5,589 nt of DNA from RGIG9114 sp045592865. GTDB lineage: Bacteria; Bacillota; Clostridia; Oscillospirales; JAGBHD01. The number at the start of each line of letters is the position of its first letter. Position 1 is the first letter of the stretch. A model generated the notes under the pieces. It searched no databases and was not told the origin of the DNA. It saw only the letters and a program-made list of their open reading frames with translations. The position numbers and the translations under genes are program-made. Below are positions 1 to 5,037 of this stretch, piece after piece. The DNA lies in the NCBI GenBank assembly GCA_045592865.1, contig JAZNVP010000079.1:1-5589 (forward strand), in the 5' to 3' direction.

Positions 1-441
1 AACGCAATGGAAAAGCAGATGAAGGCTGAGCGTGACAGACGTGAAACCTTACTTGAAGCGGAGGGACACAAAGCCGCGGTTATCACTCGCGCAGAAGGTG
101 ATAAACAGGCTCTTATTTTAGCCGCAGAAGGTGAAAGAGACGCCAGAATTGCAAGAGCCGAAGGTGAAGCTAAGGCTATCCTCCTTGCAAAACAAGCAGA
201 GGCAGACGGACTTCAGGCATTAAAGAACGTTGGCGTTGACATTTCGGTTCTTGAACTCAAAAAATACGAAGCTTTGGTTGCAATGTCTAACGGAACTGCT
301 TCTAAGATAATCGTTCCTACCGATGCTGTTAATATGACTAAAGCGAACGTTTTATTCTCTGAAACAACAGGGCTTGGTGACACAACCGCCCCTGCCGAGA
401 AGAAAACTAAAGCACCCAAAAAGGACGAATGTTGCGACTAA
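1..441 (+). CDS. SPFH/Band 7 (stomatin-like) protein, C-terminal part
   Basis: This is the 3' end of a gene that begins before the window; frame 1 is open from base 1, so the internal ATG at 7 is probably not the start. The visible 146 residues are the tail of a stomatin/prohibitin-type protein: an Ala/Glu/Arg-rich coiled coil (about residues 5-70), then the conserved segment following it (DISVLELKKYEAL) and a lysine-rich end. SPFH proteins form large membrane-bound rings or cages and organise proteases and other membrane proteins; the N-terminal membrane anchor and SPFH domain are off-window. The tripeptide AEG recurs at residues 20, 31, 42 and 53, exactly 11 residues apart, which fits a hendecad coiled coil. 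The protein ends in DECCD, an unusual cysteine pair. Family assignment is firm; the exact subfamily (QmcA-like or other) cannot be told from this part. Confidence 0.88.
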   Translation, partial: NAMEKQMKAERDRRETLLEAEGHKAAVITRAEGDKQALILAAEGERDARIARAEGEAKAILLAKQAEADGLQALKNVGVDISVLELKKYEALVAMSNGTASKIIVPTDAVNMTKANVLFSETTGLGDTTAPAEKKTKAPKKDECCD

Positions 442-448
442 ATATTTT

Positions 449-486
449 GAAGGGAGCACTTTTTAGTGCTCCCTTTCTTGTTTTTA
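449..486 (+). terminator. Rho-independent terminator after the SPFH gene
   Basis: A 10-bp perfect stem (451-460 with 465-474), extended by an A-T and a G-T pair at the base, closes a TTTT loop and is followed by TTTCTTGTTTTT. It starts 8 bases after the SPFH stop codon and separates that gene from the radical SAM gene. Confidence 0.9.
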
Positions 487-505
487 TAAATAAATATGAT
501 ATACT
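478..505 (+). promoter_or_regulatory. Extended -10 promoter for the radical SAM gene
   Basis: TATACT at 500-505 is preceded by TGA (497-499), giving an extended -10 element. A weak -35 (TTGTTT, 478-483) lies 16 bp upstream inside the T-tract of the previous terminator. A GAGG ribosome site (524-527) sits 7 bases before the ATG at 535. Read by eye; no start site has been mapped. Confidence 0.6.
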
Positions 506-534
506 AATACCATCAAGTCAGATGAGGTTTAGAT

Positions 535-1404
535 ATGTTTAAAACCCTAAACGAACACTATAAAGAACGCTTCGGTTGCAAGATCTATAAACTTTCAATC
601 GACGGTGGATTTACCTGCCCAAACCGAGATGGAACGGTTGGAACCAAAGGATGCGTATTCTGTTCCGAAAAAGGAAGCGGTGAATTCGCTGAAGAATATA
701 GTGGCAATATTACAGAACAATTAGAGAAAGCAAAACACAGAGTTGAAGCAAAGAATAAGGACGGAAAATACATCGCCTATTTTCAATCCTTTACGGGCAC
801 CTATGCGCCTGTAGAGAGGTTAGAAAAGCTCTATAGAGAAGCATTAGACTTTCCCGACGTTGTCGGTCTCTCGATTGCAACCCGCCCCGATTGCATAAAC
901 GATGAGGTTCTTTCCCTTCTTAAAAAGTTAACTTCAGAAACGGCGGTATACGTTGAACTGGGGCTTCAAACCGTTAAAGAAGAAAGCGTTTCTTATATAA
1001 GGCGCGGATATCCTAACGAGGTTTATCGTAACGCCGTAAAAAAACTAAAAGAAATAGGGGTTAACGTCGTTACGCACATCATAATAGGTCTGCCGGGAGA
1101 AACCAAACAAGACGCTGTTAACACCACTGGATTTGCACTTTCTGCCGGCACCGACGGAGTTAAGTTTCATCTTTTATACGTTTCCCGCGGAACCGACCTT
1201 GAAAAAGATTATAATAACGGTCTGTTTGAAACCCTGAGCTTAGAAGAATATGCGGATATACTCAAGTCTTGCATAGATATACTACCTATCGAAACTGTTG
1301 TTCACAGAATAACGGGAGACGGTGCTAAAAAGGATTTGGTTGCACCTCTTTGGTCGGGAGATAAAAAAAGAGTTTTAAACTACTTAAACAAGGTTATTAA
1401 ATAA
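535..1404 (+). CDS. TIGR01212-type radical SAM protein (YtqA/YhcC family)
   Basis: A 289-residue cytoplasmic radical S-adenosylmethionine enzyme of the Elp3/HemN-like fold. The iron-sulfur cysteines appear to be C28, C40 and C43: the last two form the usual C-x-x-C with an aromatic residue before the final cysteine, while the first is 12 residues upstream, a wide spacing I associate with this family rather than the standard CxxxCxxC. Other family signatures are SIDGGFTCPNRDGT (21-34), ATRPDC (115-120), ELGLQT (141-146), HIIIGLPGE (181-189) and HRITGDGAKKDLVAPLWS near the C-terminus. Length is normal for the family. In Bacillus the relative is YtqA; an RNA-modification role has been suggested for such proteins, but the substrate cannot be read here, and no YtqB-type methyltransferase lies next to it. 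It has its own promoter and ribosome site, and no clear terminator follows. Confidence 0.9.
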   Translation: MFKTLNEHYKERFGCKIYKLSIDGGFTCPNRDGTVGTKGCVFCSEKGSGEFAEEYSGNITEQLEKAKHRVEAKNKDGKYIAYFQSFTGTYAPVERLEKLYREALDFPDVVGLSIATRPDCINDEVLSLLKKLTSETAVYVELGLQTVKEESVSYIRRGYPNEVYRNAVKKLKEIGVNVVTHIIIGLPGETKQDAVNTTGFALSAGTDGVKFHLLYVSRGTDLEKDYNNGLFETLSLEEYADILKSCIDILPIETVVHRITGDGAKKDLVAPLWSGDKKRVLNYLNKVIK

Positions 1405-1423
1405 CAAATATTTTAAGTAAATA

Positions 1424-1452
1424 TTTACATAAAAGACAAATTGTGATATAGT
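1424..1452 (+). promoter_or_regulatory. Sigma-A-type promoter for the DUF368/CBM9-like operon
   Basis: TTTACA (1424-1429, 5 of 6 to consensus), a 17-bp spacer and TATAGT (1447-1452) preceded by TGA (1444-1446) form a good extended -10 promoter. The ribosome site TAGGAG (1471-1476) is 7 bases before the ATG at 1484. The 79-bp gap from the radical SAM gene holds no convincing terminator, so some read-through from upstream is possible. Confidence 0.75.
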
Positions 1453-1483
1453 TATTCAAGATTAAAAAAATAGGAGTTTTAAT

Positions 1484-2311
1484 ATGTTGAATTTTTTGAA
1501 GGGCATAGTCGTTGGAATCGGTGGTATCTCCCCCGGTCTTTCGGGAAGCGTTTTACTTGTCATTTTCGGTTTATATCAGAAAACCGTTGACGCTATCGGA
1601 AACATTTTAAAAAACTTTAAAAAGAATCTTTTGTTCCTCGTTCCCCTCTTTGCAGGATTCGGCGTTGGAGTTATAATATTCAGCAAAATTGTTGATTTTC
1701 TTCTTAATAACTTTGAAATGCAAACCAGATTTGCCTTTTTAGGACTTGTTGTCGGCGCCGTTCCCCTTTTCTGCCGTGAGGTTAAAAAAGAGGGCTTTCC
1801 CAAGAAATACTATATCGCAGTTATATTAGCGGCAGCAGTGGGACTTGCACTCTTTACCTTTAACAAAAACCTTTTTCCACAGGTTGTAAACCCTAACCTT
1901 TTTCAATCAGTTATGTTGGGCGTTGCAGTTGCAGGTTCTGCAATCGTTCCCGGCGTTGACTCAGCAGTTATTCTCTCTTCTTTCGGATTATATGAACTCT
2001 ACGTTAGTTCAATGGCAAACTTTGATTTAAAGGTTTTAATACCCGCAGGTTTCGGTCTTGTTATCGGTGCTCTTTTAATTTCGTTTATTATGAGTAAGCT
2101 TATAAAAAGATTCTATACCCTCACCTTCTCAATAGTCCTTGGATTTTTCTTGTCGATTATTCCGAGTGTTTTAAACGAAAGTTGTTATCTTGCTTTCGAT
2201 GCAAAAACAATTATATCCGTTTTATTAACAATAATCGGTTTTGCAGTATCATACTATCTGGGCGATATAGAAGGCAATAACCAAAAACTTAGAAAATTAT
2301 TCAAAAAATAG
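1484..2311 (+). CDS. DUF368 membrane protein, PopT-like undecaprenyl-phosphate translocase
   Basis: A 275-residue, very hydrophobic integral membrane protein of the DUF368 family. Family members were reported (as PopT) to return the lipid carrier undecaprenyl phosphate across the cytoplasmic membrane for reuse in peptidoglycan and surface-polymer synthesis; the role here is inferred by family. The two diagnostic re-entrant motifs are visible: SPGLSGS (16-22), followed by LLVIFGLY, and VPGVDSA (155-161), followed by ILSSFGLY. They form an internal repeat about 139 residues apart, as expected of an inverted-topology transporter. Hydrophobic segments lie roughly at 8-30, 49-72, 83-97, 110-126, 141-170, 185-204, 211-230 and 242-260; the tail is basic (KLRKLFKK). 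The start is supported by TAGGAG 7 bases upstream. It is the first gene of a two-gene operon with the CBM9-like gene. Confidence 0.9.
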   Translation: MLNFLKGIVVGIGGISPGLSGSVLLVIFGLYQKTVDAIGNILKNFKKNLLFLVPLFAGFGVGVIIFSKIVDFLLNNFEMQTRFAFLGLVVGAVPLFCREVKKEGFPKKYYIAVILAAAVGLALFTFNKNLFPQVVNPNLFQSVMLGVAVAGSAIVPGVDSAVILSSFGLYELYVSSMANFDLKVLIPAGFGLVIGALLISFIMSKLIKRFYTLTFSIVLGFFLSIIPSVLNESCYLAFDAKTIISVLLTIIGFAVSYYLGDIEGNNQKLRKLFKK

Positions 2312-2318
2312 GTGCAAT

Positions 2319-2915
2319 ATGAAAAAGATTTACAAAATATTTAAAACAGAAAATCCTGATTGGGATAAAATCGAAGGCGTTAAATTAAACCATACCCAGT
2401 GGCTACCCGAAACATACGTCTATGCAAACGCCAAGATGGCTTATAGTGACGAGAAACTGTTTATTCGTTTAGAAGCAGAAGAAAACAATATCCGCGAAGA
2501 GTTAACAGGCCCCTATGAGATGGTTTGCAATGATAGTTGTTTGGAGTTTTTCTTTGCTCCCGACCCTAAAGACGACCGTTATTTAAACTTTGAATGGAAC
2601 CCAAAAGGAACCCTTTACCTCGGTTTTGGGATCGATAGAATTCTTCGTTCACGTCAATTAGTAGATAATGCGGAAAAGCATTTCTGTCCTAAACCCTTCA
2701 GAACCGAGAATGGTTGGGGTATTGAGTTTGAGATACCTTGCTCATTTATAAAACTCTATTTCCCCGATTTCACCCCTTTAGGAGAGTCTCACGGAAATTT
2801 CTACAAGTGCGGCGACGAAACAATTGTTCCACACTATCTCTCATGGTCAGATATGACGGGAGCTAACCCCGATTTCCACAGAAAATGTGATTTTGGAGTT
2901 ATAAAATACGAATAA
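2319..2915 (+). CDS. Carbohydrate-binding family 9-like protein (CBM9_2 type)
   Basis: A 198-residue protein resembling the stand-alone CBM9-like beta-sandwich family. Recognisable blocks are AYSDEKLFIRLEAEE (41-55), NDSCLEFFFAPDP (71-83, the usual D-S-C/V-E-F-F strand), YLNFEWNPKGTLYLGFG (88-104), GWGIEFEIP (132-140) and the C-terminal HYLSWSDM...PDFHRKCDFGVIKYE (172-198). There is no signal peptide or membrane segment, so it is predicted to be cytoplasmic, odd for a sugar-binding module; ligand and role are unknown. It begins 7 bp after the DUF368 stop codon, and its ribosome site (AGGTG, 2310-2314) overlaps that stop with only 4 bases to the ATG, suggesting translation coupled to the upstream gene. 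Family call is by motif memory, not by search. Confidence 0.82.
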   Translation: MKKIYKIFKTENPDWDKIEGVKLNHTQWLPETYVYANAKMAYSDEKLFIRLEAEENNIREELTGPYEMVCNDSCLEFFFAPDPKDDRYLNFEWNPKGTLYLGFGIDRILRSRQLVDNAEKHFCPKPFRTENGWGIEFEIPCSFIKLYFPDFTPLGESHGNFYKCGDETIVPHYLSWSDMTGANPDFHRKCDFGVIKYE

Positions 2916-2954
2916 AAGAACAGCCAAAGCATAAGCTTTGGCTGTTCTTTTATT
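2911..2954. terminator. Bidirectional terminator between convergent genes
   Basis: A 20-bp perfect stem (2911-2930 with 2935-2954) closes an ATAA loop. A-rich and T-rich ends on both arms let it work in either direction. It contains the stop codon of the CBM9-like gene (2913-2915) and reaches into the stop codon of the opposing FliB gene (2953-2955), so one structure serves both transcripts. Confidence 0.92.
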
Positions 2955-3840
2955 ATCTTAACGATTGTAATACCTCAAGTAAATTAGAAACGTTTTCGTC
3001 CGAATATTCTATTTCAGACGAATACATTCTGGCAATTTCAAGCAATTCTTCTACTGACCCCGATTTATTGATACTTGCTATTAAATAACACGATAAAACA
3101 GCGAACAAAATGCGCTCATTAAACAAATTATCTTCCAAAGCTCCGCTTAAATGCCTATAAATAAAATAGCAGATCAGTTGCTCGTATGCGTCTTCTAATC
3201 CTCTTGGTATCTCCTCTTCAATTTTCGTTATTGAATCGAGATAACCGTCCCACTTTGGATCTAACCTTTCAAGCGATTTAAAAACATCTATCCAATCTGT
3301 TTTATTAATTGGTAAGGAAAGATCTTCAAGTTCCAAAAGTTCAGTTATTCTTTGTTTTAAAGGCTTTTCTCTGTTTTGAAGAATTTTAAAAAACTCATTT
3401 CTACTCTCAAAAAATGAATTACTTATGACTTCAGAATTATCCGTAATTAATCTCATATGTTCAGTTTTTGTGAGAATGATCTCAGCCGCAGCCTCACAAG
3501 CAAGTCCGATGCCTTTCTCGGTTATACCGAAATATTCGTTATAAAAACGCGGATGATCTCTGCAGATCTGGCAAAGCATATCTTCCCCGCCCGATATTAT
3601 TATCTCACAAAGATTATCATCATTCAAAAACGGGCAACGCTCGTTTTCAGAAAGAATAAAATGTGCGCAAGGTTCTAAAGAAATATTGTTTTTCAGTTTT
3701 TCTTTTAAATTCCAATCTATATTTTTATATTTTGCAAGGCTATCGCTATCTATGTCTATTTCCCAGCCTATGCAGCAATTATGTCTGCATTTATCAGCAA
3801 TACAGTTAAACTCGTCAAAGTAATCGGGTCTTACTAACAT
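2953..3840 (-). CDS. fliB: FliB-type (flagellin) lysine-N-methylase
   Basis: A 295-residue protein of the FliB family, whose studied members methylate lysines on flagellin. The N-terminus is the conserved LVRPDYFDEF, followed by the cysteine cluster CIADKCRHNCC (C13, C18, C22, C23) and GWEIDID. Further family cysteines are in RCPFLNDDNLCEI (C69, C78), LCQICRDHPRF (C90, C93) and GLACEAAAEIIL (C115). The cluster is thought to hold an iron-sulfur centre. The C-terminal half is helical and less conserved. The start is set at 3840: AAAGGAG (3847-3853) lies 6 bases before it and the family signature begins at once. An in-frame ATG at 3900 would add 20 unrelated residues from hairpin-rich DNA. No flagellar gene is in view, so the substrate may be another protein. 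I see no convincing promoter. The gene is AT-rich (15 G+C of 60 in 3361-3420). Confidence 0.87.
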   Translation of the reverse strand: MLVRPDYFDEFNCIADKCRHNCCIGWEIDIDSDSLAKYKNIDWNLKEKLKNNISLEPCAHFILSENERCPFLNDDNLCEIIISGGEDMLCQICRDHPRFYNEYFGITEKGIGLACEAAAEIILTKTEHMRLITDNSEVISNSFFESRNEFFKILQNREKPLKQRITELLELEDLSLPINKTDWIDVFKSLERLDPKWDGYLDSITKIEEEIPRGLEDAYEQLICYFIYRHLSGALEDNLFNERILFAVLSCYLIASINKSGSVEELLEIARMYSSEIEYSDENVSNLLEVLQSLR

Positions 3841-3945
3841 AGCAATCTCCTTTCGTAATTTAGCATCAAGCCAAAGAAATGCACCTTGCGTTGATGCCAT
3901 ACACGCTTACACGTGATTACATCCAAGCCTTCGGCTTGATAAAAC

Positions 3946-3971
3946 AAAACAGTCCACCGGACTGTTTTTTT
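3946..3971. terminator. Terminator-like hairpin with T7 tail
   Basis: A 10-bp perfect stem (3946-3955 with 3959-3968) and 3-base loop run into seven Ts on the plus strand; the minus strand has TTTTGTTTTA after the stem. It can stop transcription either way. No plus-strand gene precedes it, so its useful direction is probably minus, isolating the FliB gene from the operon upstream of it. Confidence 0.65.
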
Positions 3972-4009
3972 AACGGCGCAACCCTCTCGGGTTCAAGTCA
4001 ATTCAATGA

Positions 4010-4046
4010 AAAAAACAAAACACCGCATTCGCGGTATTTGTTTTTT
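4010..4046 (-). terminator. Terminator of the four-helix/small membrane protein operon
   Basis: Read on the minus strand, ACCGC/GCGGT (4035-4031 with 4026-4022) closes a GAAT loop. The stem continues through a T-G pair and A-T pairs, with one bulged T, into an A6/T-run base. The T-rich tail follows directly. It begins 55 bases beyond the small membrane protein stop codon. The plus strand also has a T6 tail, so it may be bidirectional. Confidence 0.75.
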
Positions 4047-4100
4047 GCGAAAGAGGACTAAAAGTAGTATAAACAGAGGTAAAAACGACCAAAAGTAATG

Positions 4101-4340
4101 TTATATTGTTTTACTTTGCATGACGATAGTCAACACTATTGATATAACAAAAGAAAAGCCAAGATACAATAAGAACGGCGAATCCATAATTTTTTCCAAA
4201 AAAGAATTGAAGCCGTCAAATACGCAATCAATAGTAACTGCTATTACATTGCAGAGACAAAATCCGACGAATAGTATTCCAAAAAATTCAAGGAACAAAA
4301 CGAATAGACCTAACCGTTTCTTATGTTTCTCATTTTTCAT
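4101..4340 (-). CDS. Small two-helix membrane protein, unknown function
   Basis: A 79-residue protein I do not recognise. It has a basic N-terminus (MKNEKHKKR), a first hydrophobic segment at about 11-36, a polar linker containing D and E residues, and a second hydrophobic segment at about 55-74, giving a predicted two-helix inner-membrane protein with both ends probably inside. It is more likely a real gene than a chance frame: its ATG overlaps the upstream stop in an ATGA arrangement, a strong AGGAGG site (4345-4350) sits inside the end of the upstream gene, though only 4 bases from the ATG, and an intrinsic terminator follows. It is therefore translationally coupled to the four-helix-bundle protein. 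The layout resembles small membrane partners in toxin or stress modules, but nothing in the sequence proves a function. Confidence 0.68.
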   Translation of the reverse strand: MKNEKHKKRLGLFVLFLEFFGILFVGFCLCNVIAVTIDCVFDGFNSFLEKIMDSPFLLYLGFSFVISIVLTIVMQSKTI

Positions 4341-4687
4341 TTGTCCTCCTTTGCTGTCTTGCAGGAAGCAATCAAAAGCCTACGAATATTACCGCAAAGT
4401 TTCTCCACATATTGATATGTAGCTGTATCTATTCTCTTGGTTTCACACATCAATTTCAACCAATAACTAGTTTCATTTGATTCTTTCAATGCGATTTCTA
4501 ATTTTGCCACAAAATCCTTCTTGCTCTGTGCATATTGGGCTTCATAAATATTCGCACCAACCGATGTGCCTGCTCTTGCAAGTTGATCGGTCATATAAGC
4601 ACTTTTCGGTGCGGTTACACCGTCAACAAGATTAACAATCGCAACCGCAAATTCAAAAGATAAGTCAAGCAATTTGTTTTCGGACAT
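4337..4687 (-). CDS. Four-helix-bundle protein (TIGR02436 / 23S rRNA IVS type)
   Basis: A 116-residue protein of the four-helix-bundle family first known from intervening sequences in 23S rRNA genes and related to the Avd accessory protein of diversity-generating retroelements; relatives are basic bundles that can oligomerise and bind nucleic acid. Four helices are plausible at about 2-22, 29-53, 56-84 and 88-113. Family blocks are QLARAGTSVGANIYEA (35-50), DFVAKLEIALKESNETSYWL (58-77) and IRRLLIASCKTAK (101-113). The start at 4687 is chosen because SENKLLDLS matches where relatives begin, GAGGG (4695-4699) precedes it by 7 bases and a near-consensus promoter lies just upstream. A longer frame to 4837 would read through the palindrome array. 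No reverse transcriptase, template repeat or rRNA is present, so a retroelement role is not supported. Its partner is the coupled membrane-protein gene. Confidence 0.87.
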   Translation of the reverse strand: MSENKLLDLSFEFAVAIVNLVDGVTAPKSAYMTDQLARAGTSVGANIYEAQYAQSKKDFVAKLEIALKESNETSYWLKLMCETKRIDTATYQYVEKLCGNIRRLLIASCKTAKEDK

Positions 4688-4709
4688 AAAAGCACCCTCT
4701 TTCTTTGGT

Positions 4710-4738
4710 ATTATATCATAAAACATAGCGTTTTTCAA
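4710..4738 (-). promoter_or_regulatory. Promoter of the four-helix-bundle operon
   Basis: On the minus strand TTGAAA (4738-4733), a 17-bp spacer and TATAAT (4715-4710), preceded by TGA (4718-4716), form a near-consensus extended -10 promoter. The expected start, near 4703, leaves a leader of only about 15 bases that begins at the ribosome site. The -10 sequence TGATATAAT recurs in the opposite orientation at 4802-4810 in the adjacent array. Confidence 0.82.
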
Positions 4739-4904
4739 TGATATATCGCTGACACGATATGATATACGGCGTTGCCGTATGATATATTTGCTCCGCAAAT
4801 ATGATATAATATCCGTTCCTTCATATGCCGAAGGCATATATCATCGCTCGAAGAGCGATATCATATCGAAGATATATCACCCGTTCCGAAAGGAACGGAT
4901 ATCA
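4739..4904. repeat. Palindrome array with mirrored TGATAT / ATATCA spacers
   Basis: Short hairpins with unrelated arms are strung between a constant spacer. On the left the spacer is TGATAT at 4739, 4760, 4780 and 4802; on the right it is the inverse, ATATCA, at 4838, 4858, 4874 and 4899. Hairpins are 4743-4760 (loop CTGACA), 4764-4780 (GTT), 4784-4802 (TCC), 4823-4839 (GAA), 4843-4859 (GAA), 4863-4875 (GAA) and 4881-4898 (GAAA). Two longer inverted pairs close two lobes: 4709-4719 with 4801-4811 (11 bp) and 4809-4821 with 4890-4902 (13 bp). No reading frame through it looks real. It could be a mobile repeat, a DNA cruciform site or a structured RNA. Confidence 0.85.
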
Positions 4905-4906
4905 TT

Positions 4907-4946
4907 AAAAAAGTCACCTTTGTCGGTAGACAAAAGTGACTTTTTT
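4907..4946. terminator. Bidirectional terminator downstream of tRNA-Val
   Basis: An 11-bp stem (4907-4917 with 4936-4946), one C-A mismatch and a further 6-bp stem (4919-4924 with 4929-4934) close a 4-base loop. Both sides end in six Ts on their own strand. On the minus strand it ends the tRNA transcript, starting 2 bases after CCA; on the plus strand it would stop any transcript leaving the palindrome array before it runs antisense into the tRNA. Confidence 0.9.
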
Positions 4947-4948
4947 CG

Positions 4949-5025
4949 TGGTGGACGATATAGGACTCGAACCTATGACCTTCCGCACGTCAAGCGGATG
5001 CTCTAGCCAGCTGGGCTAATCGTCC
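4949..5025 (-). tRNA. tRNA-Val (anticodon GAC)
   Basis: A 77-base cloverleaf with CCA encoded (4951-4949). The acceptor stem GGACGAT/ATCGTCC is perfect; the anticodon stem TCCGC/GCGGA carries loop TTGACGT with anticodon GAC (4991-4989), reading GUC and GUU valine codons. The T stem ATAGG/CCTAT closes TTCGAGT, and the variable loop is AGGTC. The D stem is imperfect: GCCC against GAGC leaves a C-A mismatch (5014 with 5002), where many tRNAs have T-A. The D loop keeps the GG pair. Everything else looks functional, with a consensus promoter 12 bases upstream and a terminator just downstream. Confidence 0.95.
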
Positions 5026-5037
5026 GAAGCACGAGTC

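Larger units (their letters stand above)
3841..4100. repeat. Gene-free hairpin cluster between FliB gene and small-membrane-protein operon
   Basis: This 260-bp stretch has no credible gene but at least four hairpins: 3924-3929/3933-3938 (loop TTC), 3946-3955/3959-3968 (loop ACC, terminator-like), 3980-3984/3989-3993 (GAGA loop on the minus strand) and 4010-4046 (terminator). Longer-range inverted pairs also occur: GCATCAA 3863-3869 with TTGATGC 3891-3897, and ATCAAGCC 3865-3872 with GGCTTGAT 3933-3940. The latter two share bases, so the folds are alternatives. The density of palindromes suggests a dispersed intergenic repeat, but copy number cannot be seen here. Confidence 0.6.

Noticed and set aside
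3841..3900. N-terminal extension of the FliB protein to an ATG at 3900
   Set aside because: The extra 20 residues do not resemble the family, while the ATG at 3840 has a strong AAAGGAG site and begins with the family signature.
3841..3945. Promoter for the FliB gene
   Set aside because: Only weak candidates (for example TGCTAAATT, about 24 bases before the ATG) without a matching -35; too poor to call.
3879..4061. Plus-strand ORF of 60 residues
   Set aside because: It crosses three hairpins including two terminators, with no ribosome site; it is an open frame in repeat DNA.
4120..4422. Plus-strand ORF antisense to the small membrane protein
   Set aside because: No ribosome site or family likeness; the minus strand has the ATGA coupling, ribosome site and terminator.
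4337..4687. Diversity-generating retroelement
   Set aside because: The protein resembles the Avd fold family, but no reverse transcriptase, template/variable repeat pair or target gene is present in the window.
4688..4837. N-terminal extension of the four-helix protein to 4837
   Set aside because: The extension is translated palindrome array and would lie upstream of the near-consensus promoter at 4710-4738.
4739..4904. CRISPR array
   Set aside because: The constant part is only 6-7 bases and switches orientation, the variable parts are palindromes of 10-18 bases, and no cas gene is present.
4779..5006. Plus-strand ORF of 75 residues
   Set aside because: It runs through the palindrome array, the terminator and antisense to the tRNA; its peptide is the typical artefact of such sequence and it lacks a ribosome site.
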